Assembly: GCF_001854185.1 (NCBI RefSeq)
Contig: NZ_CP017603.1
Coordinates: forward strand, 1,612,001-1,676,000
Origin: Clostridium formicaceticum
Lineage (GTDB): Bacteria > Bacillota > Clostridia > Peptostreptococcales > Natronincolaceae
Direction of reading: 5' to 3'
Length of the DNA: 64,000 nt
Part shown: in pieces, positions 10,108 through 18,949 of the stretch
Numbering within the stretch: the first letter of the stretch is position 1
Layout of the letters: the number at the start of each line of letters is the position of its first letter
Notes under the pieces: model-generated
The model's input: only the letters and a program-made list of their open reading frames with translations
Databases searched by the model: none
What the model was told of the DNA's origin: nothing
Made by a program: the position numbers and the translations under genes

Positions 10108-12582
10108 ATGACACTTTGTACAAACTGTGGCACAAAAAATGAAGAAAATAGTAAGTTTTGCATAAACTGTGGTAGGGGTATGGAGATAGAAGCACTGAAG
10201 CAGGAGGCTGTAGAAGCAGCAGAAGAACTAGAAGCATCCCAGGAGGAGTCTAGGGATATAGAACAGTCTACTGAAGGTAAAAAAGAGGGTGGGACTCCCT
10301 ATATCTTTAAAAAGCTTGATGACACAGAGGAAGAAGCTAAAATCCACTTTAGAAAACTAAATGATGATGAAGTCTTTACCCCTGTTGATAGAATAACCCC
10401 TATCAAGGAAAAAATGGTCAGTGCCTATAACGATAAGGTGAAAAGCAGCAAAGATAACCTGGATAAAAGGATTAGCAAAGGGAAGGCATTTATCAATGAT
10501 AAGGCTACCCAATTAAAGGAGACGGATCCTAAAAAGCTTTTATTTCTAAAAATAGGGGTAGTTGCATGTGTCCTACTATTGATTTTTGCTATTGTTGGTG
10601 TAAATTTTTATAGGAATTCTGAGCATCGAGCCTTTGCTATTGCTGAAAAATATGAAAACAAGGAGGATTATGAAGGCGCTTTAGAGGCCTATTATTTGAT
10701 ATTAGAGAAGAATCCCAATAACCTATTGGCTAAGGAACGAATAGGATTCCTCTACCTAGAATACCTAGAGGATTATTGGATGGCGGAAAATTACCTTAGG
10801 GAAGTGGCCTTGCTGTCAGAGGACCCAGCTGTGCAACTGAGGCTCAGTAATCTCTTTCCTGTTATCACCGTAAGTCCTGAAGAAGATGATACAGTTTATA
10901 AGGATTTTATAACCGTTGAGCTTGCTACAACTGCCTCCGATGCTGTTATCTACTACTCTTTAATCAATAATAGCGGAGAGAGTCCCTTTACAGAGTATTA
11001 TCAGCCTATAGTCTTAGATGATGGAGAAAATATTATTCTTGCCCAAGGAATATCCACCTATGGTTTTGAGTCGGACGTGTATACATTTGTATTTCATGTG
11101 AATGTCGATGATAAGTTTGTTGTCTTTGATAATGCAGCTTTAGAGGAGGCCATCAAGGGAGCTTTAGGAAAATCCCAGCAGGCGACATTAAAGGAAAGTG
11201 ATATTTATAGTATTTCCTCTATCCAGATGCTAGGGAATAGAATAGCCATCAATAAAGATATCATAGAAGCGGAAGAACTGAAGGAAGAAAATATGACAGC
11301 TGGTAATTGGAATGATTTAGGGGACTTAGGTAAGCTTAAAAATCTCAAAGAGCTGATGATATACCATCAACCTAGTGCTAGGGATTTTCAGTTTGTTGCC
11401 TCTCTACCAAGTCTTGAGAACCTGACAATTACAGCTACGGGCCTTGAGGACATTCAGTTTCTAAAGGATAACCAGCAGCTTAACTATTTAAATCTCTCCA
11501 ATAATAAGATACAAGGTTTAAATGGCATCCAAGACCTTTCTAATCTTCAATACTTAGATTTAAGCCATAATAGAGTCAATGATGTCTACCATATATCTAA
11601 TCTAACTGCTTTAAAGAAGCTATATCTAGGAGGTAATTCAATAGAGGATGTCAACATATTAAGAAAGCTTCAAGAACTAGAGGAACTTTCAGTTGCTACC
11701 AACAGCAACACCGACTATGAATTCTTAGGAAGTATGACAGGTCTAAAAAAGCTGGATCTCAGCAATCCTTCTAATGCTAGGGTCTCTGGTGGCGATGATG
11801 GACGAGATATTTCTGGCCTTTCTCAATTGACCTCTCTTGAAGATTTATCCTTGGCAGGCTGTGGTGTAAAAAATGTTGAAGCCCTTTCTGACTTGCAGAA
11901 TTTGAAGTATCTAGACCTTAGTCGCAATGCCATCAATGCTGAGGCATTAAAAACTATAGGGAAGCTTAGTGCCCTTGAGACTTTAAACCTTGAGGACAAT
12001 CAAATAGATGAGGGATTATCTAGCCTTACTAATCTAGGAAGCCTTAAAGATTTAAACCTATCCTCTAATTCCGGGATAGATGACTTCGATTCTTTGGCCT
12101 CCTACCCAAAACTAGAAAGCTTGACCCTTAAGGGGGTAAGGCTATCGGACTTTAGTAGTATCAGCTCCCTAAGTGGTCTTAGATATCTTAACTTAGAGAA
12201 CAATAGCCTAGAGGAGATCACCTTTAGGAATATGCCTAATCTGGAATACTTAAATTTAGCAGGCAATAATATTAGTCAGATGCCGGATATAGCTAAGTTG
12301 CCTAATATTAAAGTAGCTATTCTCAAGAATAATGGTATAACAGATATAACAACCCTAGAGGCGACAAAGGGCAGCTCTCTTCTTCTGTTGGATTTATCCA
12401 ATAACCGCATAACTGATGCAGCAGCGTTTGCTGCCATGAAGAATCTGAAGTTCCTGAATATCTCTAGGAACAACCAGATGGTGAATATGTCTGTATTTGA
12501 TAATATGGGGCATATGAAAGTTATTCCAGTCAATGGAAGGGAAGCGGATATTCCTAGAAAACTTTTAGAGGGTAATTTATAA
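10108..12582 (+). CDS. Zinc-ribbon / TPR / leucine-rich-repeat membrane protein
   Basis: This 824-residue protein ends the operon. Order: zinc ribbon at the N-terminus (CTNCG and CINCG, residues 4-22), an acidic linker, a membrane helix near 145-167 ('LLFLKIGVVACVLLLIFAIVGV'), a TPR-like pair ('KYENKEDYEGALEAYYLILEKNPNN', about 172-230), a chitobiase-type beta-sandwich domain ('VYKDFITVELATTASDAVIYYS', about 255-330), then about 18 leucine-rich repeats of the SDS22/internalin type (LxxLxxLxLxxNxI) to the end. The LRR part should lie outside the cell if the N-terminal zinc ribbon is inside. The ATG at 10108 is preferred over the upstream TTG. Ligand unknown. Confidence 0.85.
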   Translation: MTLCTNCGTKNEENSKFCINCGRGMEIEALKQEAVEAAEELEASQEESRDIEQSTEGKKEGGTPYIFKKLDDTEEEAKIHFRKLNDDEVFTPVDRITPIKEKMVSAYNDKVKSSKDNLDKRISKGKAFINDKATQLKETDPKKLLFLKIGVVACVLLLIFAIVGVNFYRNSEHRAFAIAEKYENKEDYEGALEAYYLILEKNPNNLLAKERIGFLYLEYLEDYWMAENYLREVALLSEDPAVQLRLSNLFPVITVSPEEDDTVYKDFITVELATTASDAVIYYSLINNSGESPFTEYYQPIVLDDGENIILAQGISTYGFESDVYTFVFHVNVDDKFVVFDNAALEEAIKGALGKSQQATLKESDIYSISSIQMLGNRIAINKDIIEAEELKEENMTAGNWNDLGDLGKLKNLKELMIYHQPSARDFQFVASLPSLENLTITATGLEDIQFLKDNQQLNYLNLSNNKIQGLNGIQDLSNLQYLDLSHNRVNDVYHISNLTALKKLYLGGNSIEDVNILRKLQELEELSVATNSNTDYEFLGSMTGLKKLDLSNPSNARVSGGDDGRDISGLSQLTSLEDLSLAGCGVKNVEALSDLQNLKYLDLSRNAINAEALKTIGKLSALETLNLEDNQIDEGLSSLTNLGSLKDLNLSSNSGIDDFDSLASYPKLESLTLKGVRLSDFSSISSLSGLRYLNLENNSLEEITFRNMPNLEYLNLAGNNISQMPDIAKLPNIKVAILKNNGITDITTLEATKGSSLLLLDLSNNRITDAAAFAAMKNLKFLNISRNNQMVNMSVFDNMGHMKVIPVNGREADIPRKLLEGNL

Positions 12583-12604
12583 GAAAAAAATGAAATCTAT
12601 AGAG

Positions 12605-12646
12605 GAAAAGATTTATTGAAACCAGCTTTCAATAGATCTTTTCTAA
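12605..12646 (+). terminator. Terminator of the SPFH/LRR operon
   Basis: GAAAAGATTTATTGAAA pairs with TTTCAATAGATCTTTTC around a short CCAGC loop, just after the stop of the LRR gene. Confidence 0.75.
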
Positions 12647-12685
12647 TAGAGGGATACTTTATAACAAATTTTACCGATTTGTCAT

Positions 12686-12984
12686 GAACAGCAGCTAGCT
12701 GATTTAGCAGCAGCTTTAGTAGCAGGGGATGTTGCTATTGCATTATTACCTCAGCCTCATTTTACTACTGCCATGATGCAAAATGAGAACCTAAGAATAG
12801 CACTGGATATCACAGAAGAATGGCATAAGGTGATGAAAGAGGGAGGGAAGCTTCCAGTAAGGAATCTGTAGACTTTGTGAATAGCCAAATTGACAAGGCG
12901 GCTGAATTAATTGAAAAGTACGAAATTTTACCTAAAGCTGCCATTGCAAAAAAAGCAATTCCTTATAGCAATATTGTGTACATA
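12686..12984 (+). pseudogene. Remnant of an ABC-transporter solute-binding protein
   Basis: Two pieces in different frames resemble the C-terminal half of a solute-binding protein of the NMT1/nitrate-sulfonate type. The first reads 'ELADLAAALVAGDVAIALLP' and continues 'HFTTAMMQNENLRIALDITEEW'; after a frameshift near 12860 the second reads 'SKESVDFVNSQIDKAAELIE' and 'AIAKKAIPYSNIVYI'. There is no start, ribosome site or N-terminal half. It is followed by a terminator at 13011-13041, which suggests the end of a deleted transporter gene. Confidence 0.7.
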
Positions 12985-13010
12985 TTTTGCTTTCATGGTA
13001 TAAGATTCCC

Positions 13011-13041
13011 CACCTCTAGACGTTAGCAGAGGTGTTTTTTT
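13011..13041 (+). terminator. Terminator after the solute-binding remnant
   Basis: CACCTCT pairs with AGAGGTG around a 10-base loop and is followed by seven T residues. Confidence 0.85.
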
Positions 13042-13170
13042 AGCTTGCTGGAATTAGTTCACTAAATGTAAAACAAGAATAACACAACCGATACAAAGAC
13101 ACAAAGAGATTAACATTCGTAATAATACAAACTTAATGTTAAATATACAGAAAAATATTCGAAAAAATCA

Positions 13171-13199
13171 TTGACCTTTTACACTGCATTTGTTATCAT
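13171..13199 (+). promoter_or_regulatory. Sigma-A promoter of the purine permease/pur operon
   Basis: TTGACC (13171-13176), a 17-base spacer, then TATCAT (13194-13199). It sits about 32 bases before the first riboswitch aptamer. Confidence 0.7.
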
Positions 13200-13230
13200 A
13201 GAGGTAATAAGACATACTATGACAATAGAA

Positions 13231-13300
13231 ACCTCATATAAAGTCGATAATAGGGTTCGACCGTTTCTATAGAATAACCGAGAATTATTCTACTATGAGT
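13231..13300 (+). promoter_or_regulatory. Guanine aptamer, first half of a tandem riboswitch
   Basis: P1 pairs CTCAT (13233-13237) with ATGAG (13295-13299). J1/2 is ATAAA, P2 pairs GTCGA with TTCGAC, J2/3 holds GTTTCTA, P3 pairs GAATAA with TTATTC and J3/1 reads TACTAT. The C in J3/1 matches the guanine-specific position. L2 carries GGG and L3 carries CC, allowing the loop-loop contact. It is followed at once by a PRPP aptamer, an arrangement known for purine genes of Firmicutes. Confidence 0.85.
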
Positions 13301-13402
13301 GAAAGTGTATCTAGGGTTCCGTTCTTATAAAGAAGCTGGTCCAAGGGATGCAGGCATTGATTTAATGCTACACCGATGGGAAAAAAGCCCGGACGGATAG
13401 GT
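13301..13402 (+). promoter_or_regulatory. PRPP aptamer (ykkC-type), second half of a tandem riboswitch
   Basis: This contains the ykkC-class core: GAAAGTGTATCTAGGGTTCC at the 5' side, CTGGTCCAAGGGA, then TACACCGATGGG and AAGCCCGG. That arrangement matches the PRPP subclass. Its 3' part overlaps the left arm of the terminator at 13388-13430, so PRPP binding should prevent termination. With the guanine aptamer upstream, expression should be low only when guanine is high and PRPP is low. Confidence 0.85.
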
Positions 13403-13440
13403 TCACTTAAAAACAACCTATCCCTCCGGGTTTATTTTTT
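13388..13440 (+). terminator. Terminator of the tandem guanine-PRPP riboswitch
   Basis: CCCGGACGGATAGG (13388-13401) pairs with CCTATCCCTCCGGG (13417-13430), followed by TTTATTTTTT. It is the expression platform ahead of the permease gene. Confidence 0.92.
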
Positions 13441-13486
13441 AATAAATATGGCATCATAAAACTATAACACAAAGGAGGTCATACTT

Positions 13487-14824
13487 ATGAGTACAAAAGG
13501 TTTAGACAGAATGTTTAAGCTTACGGAAAATAAAACTGATGTAAAAACAGAAATTATTGCAGGGATTACTACTTTTATTACAATGGCGTATATTTTATTT
13601 GTTAATCCAGATCTTTTATCTGCTGCTGGCATGGACTTTAATGCCGTTTTTATGGCAACTTGTCTTTCAGCAGCGATTGGTACGTTGATTATGGGTTTTT
13701 ATGCAAATTTACCCTTTGCGCAAGCACCGGGAATGGGTTTAAATGCATTCTTTACCTTTGGTGTTGTATTTGGTTTAGGTTACACATGGGAGCAGGCTTT
13801 AGCAGCAATTTTTATTTCAGGAATTGTTTTTATTATTTTAACTGTAACAGGTCTTAGAACTGCTATTGTGGAAGCTATACCTACATCACTAAAACACGCT
13901 ATCGGTGGAGGTATTGGCTTATTTATTGCATTGCTTGGATTTAAAAATTCAGGAATTGTTGTGCCTTATGAAGCTACTTTAGTAGAATTAGGAAATTTTC
14001 AAGATCCAAAGGTATTATTGGCGGTGATCGGCTTAGTGATTACTTCTGTACTTATGGTAAAGAGAGTGAGAGGTGCTATTTTAATAGGAATTATTGCAAC
14101 CATGGCTATAGGGGTTCCTATGGGTGTAACTGATTTATCTGCTGGAATGAATTTTTCCTTTGATATTCGTCCTACACTATTTAAGTTGGATTTACTTGGA
14201 TTATTAAATATTGGAGAAGCTGGTGTTGTAGGAGCCATAACAAGTGTATTGACAGTCGTTATCTCCTTCAGTTTAGTAGATATGTTTGATACTATTGGCA
14301 CATTAATTGGTACAGGTGCAAAAGCAAAAATGCTGGATGAAAAAGGTAATTTACCTAACATGAGCAAGGCATTGATGGCGGATGCTGTAGCAACCTCTGC
14401 AGGTGCATTATTAGGAACATCTACAGTAACGACTTATGTTGAGTCTGCTGCTGGTGTGGCTGAAGGTGGAAAAACCGGGCTGACTGCTGTAACAACAGGT
14501 GTGTTGTTTATTTTCTCTATACTTTTAGCACCTTTTGCCTTGATGGTACCGGCACAAGCAACAGCACCTGCGTTGATTATTGTTGGTGTGTTAATGATGA
14601 GTACATTAAAAGAAATTAATTTTGAAGACTTTGGTGAAGCGTTGCCGGCCTTTTTAACCATTGCCGTTATGCCTTTTTCCTTTAGCATAGCAAATGGTAT
14701 TGCAGCAGGACTTGTGTTCCTTCCAATCGTTAAGATTGCTACAGGAAAGGCAAAGGAAGTACATCCGACTGTATATGTGTTAGCGTTGCTCTTCATCTTA
14801 AGGTTTACGATATTACCGCATTAA
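13487..14824 (+). CDS. NCS2-family purine (guanine/hypoxanthine) permease
   Basis: This is a 445-residue inner-membrane permease of the AzgA/PbuG branch of NCS2, which imports hypoxanthine, guanine or adenine with protons. Family signs are the N-terminal 'TEIIAGITTFITMAYILFVNP', 'FAQAPGMGLNAFFTF', 'DMFDTIGTLIGTGAKA', and 'TSTVTTYVESAAGVAEGGKTGL', together with about 12 to 14 hydrophobic segments. The ATG follows AAAGGAGG. It is the first gene after the tandem riboswitch, so uptake and de novo synthesis share one control, with partial termination possible at 14833. Exact substrate is not readable. Confidence 0.92.
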   Translation: MSTKGLDRMFKLTENKTDVKTEIIAGITTFITMAYILFVNPDLLSAAGMDFNAVFMATCLSAAIGTLIMGFYANLPFAQAPGMGLNAFFTFGVVFGLGYTWEQALAAIFISGIVFIILTVTGLRTAIVEAIPTSLKHAIGGGIGLFIALLGFKNSGIVVPYEATLVELGNFQDPKVLLAVIGLVITSVLMVKRVRGAILIGIIATMAIGVPMGVTDLSAGMNFSFDIRPTLFKLDLLGLLNIGEAGVVGAITSVLTVVISFSLVDMFDTIGTLIGTGAKAKMLDEKGNLPNMSKALMADAVATSAGALLGTSTVTTYVESAAGVAEGGKTGLTAVTTGVLFIFSILLAPFALMVPAQATAPALIIVGVLMMSTLKEINFEDFGEALPAFLTIAVMPFSFSIANGIAAGLVFLPIVKIATGKAKEVHPTVYVLALLFILRFTILPH

Positions 14825-14832
14825 TTGAAAAT

Positions 14833-14861
14833 AGCAGCTAAGAAAACCTTAGCTGCTTTTC
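14833..14861 (+). terminator. Hairpin between permease and purK
   Basis: AGCAGCTAAG (14833-14842) pairs with CTTAGCTGCT (14848-14857), followed by TTTTC. The T tract is short, so it may only attenuate transcription into the pur genes. Confidence 0.65.
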
Positions 14862-14896
14862 TAAACTAAAATTTAGTTAGAAAGGGAGGGACTAGG

Positions 14897-16048
14897 TTGA
14901 ATTTTAAAAAAATTGGCATAATTGGCGGCGGTCAACTGGGAAAAATGATGGTTTTAGAGGGGAAGAAATTAGGGCTTCACTTTACTGTCTTAGATCCTAG
15001 TATGGATTGTCCAGCCTTCTCCATCGTAGATGAATATATTGAAGGAGACTTTTATGATAAGGATAAAATTCGAAAATTAGCGGAGGCAACAGACCTTATT
15101 ACCTATGAATTTGAACATATTGATGCAGATATATTGATGGAACTTAAGGAAGAGGGCTATAAAATTTATCCTACGCCATCGACACTAAAAATCATTCAAG
15201 ATAAATTTCAACAAAAAAACTTTTTAAGACAATGTAATGTTCCTGTGCCGGATTTTGATGCAGTAGATTCAGTGGAGGCGCTTGATGCGGCGGTTGATAA
15301 ATATGGTTTGCCTTTGCTTTTAAAGAGTTGTAGAGGAGGTTATGATGGTAAAGGGAATTATCTTATAAGACATAGAGAAGAAATTCCAAAAGCTTATCAT
15401 ACTTTAGGTGGGGATGCTACGCAGCTTATGGTGGAGGCATTTGTTCCCTTTATCAAGGAAGTTTCAGTGGTAGTAGCAAGAGGGGTAGATGGAGAAATAA
15501 AGGTATATCCACTGGCAGAGAATATTCATGAAAACAACATTTTAAAAACTACCATTGTTCCAGCTAGAGTAAATAAGGTAGTAGCACATAAGGCACAGGC
15601 TCTGGCCTTAAAGACGATGGAACTACTGAAAGGGGTTGGGATATTTTGTGTAGAGATGTTTGTGGATGCCGATGATGATGTACTGGTGAATGAAATTGCT
15701 CCTCGAACCCATAACTCTGGCCATTATACCATAGAAGCCTGTAGCACTTCTCAATTTGCTCAACATATTCGAGCTATTTTAGGATTGCCCCTTGGAGAAA
15801 CAAAGCTTTTGAAGCCAGCAGTCATGATCAATCTTCTAGGAGGGGATGGGTATGATGGAAGGGCAAAGTTGGTAGGTGCAGAGGAAATACTGGCTATCCC
15901 TGAAGTATATCTTCATTTCTACGGAAAAACCTATACACAGCCGGAACGTAAGATGGGGCATGTAACTGTGTTAGCAGAGGATGTAGATTCTGCTTTAAGC
16001 AAAGGGGATAAAGTAAAGGAATTAATGCGAATTATCGCTGAAGAATAA
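14897..16048 (+). CDS. purK: N5-carboxyaminoimidazole ribonucleotide synthetase
   Basis: PurK uses ATP and bicarbonate to carboxylate AIR to N5-CAIR. The 383-residue ATP-grasp protein opens with 'KIGIIGGGQLGKMM', has 'LKSCRGGYDGKGNYLIR' and 'FVEMF'-type ATP-grasp motifs, and 'NEIAPRTHNSGHYTIEAC' at the metal site. It starts with TTG at 14897 behind AAAGGGAGGG. It is followed 24 bases later by purE, the next enzyme, so the pair forms the two-step bacterial route to CAIR. Confidence 0.95.
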   Translation: MNFKKIGIIGGGQLGKMMVLEGKKLGLHFTVLDPSMDCPAFSIVDEYIEGDFYDKDKIRKLAEATDLITYEFEHIDADILMELKEEGYKIYPTPSTLKIIQDKFQQKNFLRQCNVPVPDFDAVDSVEALDAAVDKYGLPLLLKSCRGGYDGKGNYLIRHREEIPKAYHTLGGDATQLMVEAFVPFIKEVSVVVARGVDGEIKVYPLAENIHENNILKTTIVPARVNKVVAHKAQALALKTMELLKGVGIFCVEMFVDADDDVLVNEIAPRTHNSGHYTIEACSTSQFAQHIRAILGLPLGETKLLKPAVMINLLGGDGYDGRAKLVGAEEILAIPEVYLHFYGKTYTQPERKMGHVTVLAEDVDSALSKGDKVKELMRIIAEE

Positions 16049-16072
16049 GTTTGGTGTAGTAGGAGGAAAAAT

Positions 16073-16588
16073 ATGAAAAATACAACTGTTAGTATTATTA
16101 TGGGAAGTGATTCGGATTTACCTATTATGAGGGAAGCGGCAGATATATTAGAGGATTTAGGCGTTGTTTACGAGTGCACCATCGTATCCGCTCATCGTAC
16201 GCCAGATAGAATGTATGAATTTGCAAAAACAGCAGAAAAAAGAGGTATTCAAGTGATCATAGCAGGAGCAGGAGGTGCAGCTCACTTGCCCGGGATGGTG
16301 GCTTCTCTTACGAATTTGCCTGTGATAGGGGTACCGGTAAAGACGAAAATCTTAAACGGCATAGACTCTCTCTATTCTATTGTACAAATGCCTCCGGGAA
16401 TTCCTGTGGCTACAGTAGCCATCAATGGTGCAAAAAATGCGGGAATATTGGCAGCTCAAATCGTAGCTTTGCAGGACCAAGGGGTAAAGGAGAGCTTAGA
16501 GAAATACAAGAAAGACCTTAAACAAATGGTAGAAGAAAAGGCTTTGAATCTAGAAGAAGTGGGCTATGAAAGTTATTTATCAAAATAA
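16073..16588 (+). CDS. purE: N5-CAIR mutase (class I PurE)
   Basis: PurE moves the carboxylate of N5-CAIR to give CAIR. The 171-residue protein has the class I motifs '[12 protein letters not shown]', '[10 protein letters not shown]' and '[11 protein letters not shown]'. The presence of purK next to it agrees with class I activity rather than direct carboxylation. The ATG follows AGGAGG. About 170 bases separate it from purC; I see no gene there. Confidence 0.96.
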   Translation: MKNTTVSIIMGSDSDLPIMREAADILEDLGVVYECTIVSAHRTPDRMYEFAKTAEKRGIQVIIAGAGGAAHLPGMVASLTNLPVIGVPVKTKILNGIDSLYSIVQMPPGIPVATVAINGAKNAGILAAQIVALQDQGVKESLEKYKKDLKQMVEEKALNLEEVGYESYLSK

Positions 16589-16760
16589 TCATTTTATGAT
16601 GGCAGTATGATCTGTCATTCTGAAGATAATGGAAAGTCTAGGTTTTGGGAGTTTTTTTCAGACAAACAGGATGATAGAAATACTTCTTTCATGTTTCATG
16701 TTTATTTTAATATTGGATATTTTTTATTTAATCCACGAGAAGGGTATAGGAGGAGTTATC

Positions 16761-17480
16761 ATGTGTAAAATCGAAAAATTACAGATGCTGTATGAGGGAA
16801 AGGCAAAAAAGGTTTATAAGACAAAGAATGAGGATCAGTATATCGTAGAGTACAAGGATGATGCTACTGCCTTCAATGGAGAGAAGAAGGGGACAATCAT
16901 CAATAAAGGTATTGTTAATAACCAGATGGCAGCACTGATTTTTGCTATCTTAAAGGAACAGGGTGTTGATAATCATTATATTGAAACTCTAAGTGACAGA
17001 GAGATGTTGGTAAAGGCAGTAAAGATTTTGCCGGTTGAGGTTATTGTGAGGAATGTGGCGGCGGGGTCTATGGCAAAACGACTAGGTATGGAGGAAGGTA
17101 AAGTATTGAAAGCCCCTGTGCTAGAGTTTTGCTATAAAAATGATGAACTAGGGGATCCTCTAATTAATGAAGATCATGTGATGGCCTTAGAACTTGCAAC
17201 GGAGGAAGAAATTAAGCGCATCAAAGAGCTAACCTTTAAAATTAATGAAGTATTAAAGAAGTTTTTTATAGAAAAAGATCTAAAACTTATTGATTTTAAA
17301 CTAGAATTTGGTTTGTATAAAGGGCAGGTAATTTTAGCAGATGAAATATCCCCAGATACTTGCAGACTTTGGGATGTTCATACAAATGAAAAGTTAGATA
17401 AGGATCGTTTTAGAAGGGATTTAGGTAAGGTTGAAGAATCTTATCAGGAAGTATTAAATAGATTGAAAAATAGTAAATGA
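16761..17480 (+). CDS. purC: SAICAR synthetase
   Basis: PurC joins aspartate to CAIR with ATP. The 239-residue size is typical. Motifs: '[12 protein letters not shown]' at the N-terminus, '[15 protein letters not shown]', '[16 protein letters not shown]' and '[14 protein letters not shown]' near the C-terminus. I start it at the ATG at 16761, with AGGAGG 8 bases upstream. An in-frame extension to 16629 would add a hydrophobic stretch with no ribosome site and is unlikely to be translated. Confidence 0.95.
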   Translation: MCKIEKLQMLYEGKAKKVYKTKNEDQYIVEYKDDATAFNGEKKGTIINKGIVNNQMAALIFAILKEQGVDNHYIETLSDREMLVKAVKILPVEVIVRNVAAGSMAKRLGMEEGKVLKAPVLEFCYKNDELGDPLINEDHVMALELATEEEIKRIKELTFKINEVLKKFFIEKDLKLIDFKLEFGLYKGQVILADEISPDTCRLWDVHTNEKLDKDRFRRDLGKVEESYQEVLNRLKNSK

Positions 17481-17519
17481 TTGAAAAAATTTTAAGGAAG
17501 ATGAGAGAGGGGCATTAAA

Positions 17520-18947
17520 ATGTATCATGAAATAAATCTCGATAAACTAAAAGAAGAATGTGGCGTATTGGGGATTTATACAGATAGCGATGAAAATACC
17601 TCTAGGCTTTTATATTACGGACTATATGCATTGCAACACAGAGGTCAAGAAAGTGCTGGGATTGCTGTGAATAACGGCTTAAAAAGCAATTATCATAAAG
17701 GTATGGGTTTGGTGCCAGATGTATTTGATGAAGATATTTTAAAAAGATTGTTGGGCCATATCGGCATAGGTCACGTAAGATACTCCACTTCCGGCGAGAG
17801 CTATGTGGAAAATGCCCAACCCCTTGTGGCCAGATATAGAGGCGGCAGCATCTCTCTAGCCCACAATGGCAATTTAACTAATGCAAAGATTATTAAAGAG
17901 CGTCTAGAGGATGATGGGGTTATTTTTCAAACCTCTATTGATAGTGAAGTAATTGTTAATTTAATTGCCCGATACAGCGGGGATGGCATGATTGATGCTA
18001 TTGAAAGAACGATGGATTTAATCAAAGGCGCTTATTCATTAGTAGTAATGACGGAGGAAGAACTGATTGGTGTGAGGGACCCATTGGGCTTAAGACCTCT
18101 TTGTTTAGGTAAAATGGGAGATAGTTATGTGTTAGCATCAGAAAGTTGTGCCTTTGATGTGATGGGAGCAACCTTGGTAAGAGATATTGAGCCAGGGGAG
18201 ATTGTTACCATTAATAAAGAAGGTATTCAATCTACCTTCTATAAAAACAATGGTACACGAGCTTCTTGTATTTTTGAGTACATTTATTTTGCTCGTCCTG
18301 ATAGTGTAATCGATGGCGTAAGTGTTTATGAGGCTAGAAAAAATGCTGGTAGAATATTAGCGAAAGAGCATCCAGTAGAAGCAGATTTAGTGGTTGCTGT
18401 GCCGGATTCTTCTGTTCCAGTAGCAATAGGATATGCAGAGGCTTCTGGCATACCCTTTGGAGAAGGTTTGATAAAAAACAGATATGTAGGCAGAACGTTT
18501 ATTCAACCGACACAATCTATGCGGGAGTTAGCAGTAAGATTAAAGCTAAATCCTCTTAAGGACAATTTACAGGGGAAAAAAATAGTTATGATTGATGATT
18601 CTATTGTAAGGGGAACCACCAGCAGACGTTTGGTGGAGAGACTTAAAAGTGCTGGTGCCAAGGAGGTTCATGTGCGAATCAGTTCTCCTCCAGTGGCTTT
18701 TGGTTGCTATTTTGGTATTGATACCCCAGATCGAAACCAATTGATTGGTGCGGTAAAAACCGTAGAACAGATTAGAAAAACCATTGGTGCAGATAGCTTG
18801 GGTTATATCAGTACTGATGGGTTGGTGAAATCTACCGGGCTATCTAAAGAACATTTTTGCCTAGCTTGTTTTAATGGCGTGTATCCTTTGGAAGTGCCGG
18901 AAGTAGGGGATAAAAAGGTGTTTGAGAGATTATCAGGAGGTGAATAG
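17520..18947 (+). CDS. purF: Amidophosphoribosyltransferase
   Basis: PurF makes phosphoribosylamine from PRPP and glutamine, the committed purine step. The 475-residue protein carries a short propeptide before the nucleophile (KEECGVLGIY, Cys14), as in the B. subtilis type enzyme. The PRPP site is 'VMIDDSIVRGTTSRRL'. Cysteines in 'ASCIFEY', 'AFGCYFG' and 'FCLACF' are placed like the 4Fe-4S ligands of the B. subtilis enzyme, so an oxygen-labile cluster is likely. The ATG follows GAGAGGGG. Confidence 0.96.
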   Translation: MYHEINLDKLKEECGVLGIYTDSDENTSRLLYYGLYALQHRGQESAGIAVNNGLKSNYHKGMGLVPDVFDEDILKRLLGHIGIGHVRYSTSGESYVENAQPLVARYRGGSISLAHNGNLTNAKIIKERLEDDGVIFQTSIDSEVIVNLIARYSGDGMIDAIERTMDLIKGAYSLVVMTEEELIGVRDPLGLRPLCLGKMGDSYVLASESCAFDVMGATLVRDIEPGEIVTINKEGIQSTFYKNNGTRASCIFEYIYFARPDSVIDGVSVYEARKNAGRILAKEHPVEADLVVAVPDSSVPVAIGYAEASGIPFGEGLIKNRYVGRTFIQPTQSMRELAVRLKLNPLKDNLQGKKIVMIDDSIVRGTTSRRLVERLKSAGAKEVHVRISSPPVAFGCYFGIDTPDRNQLIGAVKTVEQIRKTIGADSLGYISTDGLVKSTGLSKEHFCLACFNGVYPLEVPEVGDKKVFERLSGGE

Positions 18948-18949
18948 CA

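Noticed and set aside
16629-16760. Hydrophobic in-frame N-terminal extension of purC that could anchor the enzyme to the membrane
   Set aside because: There is no ribosome site before its ATGs, while AGGAGG sits correctly before the ATG at 16761, where normal PurC begins.
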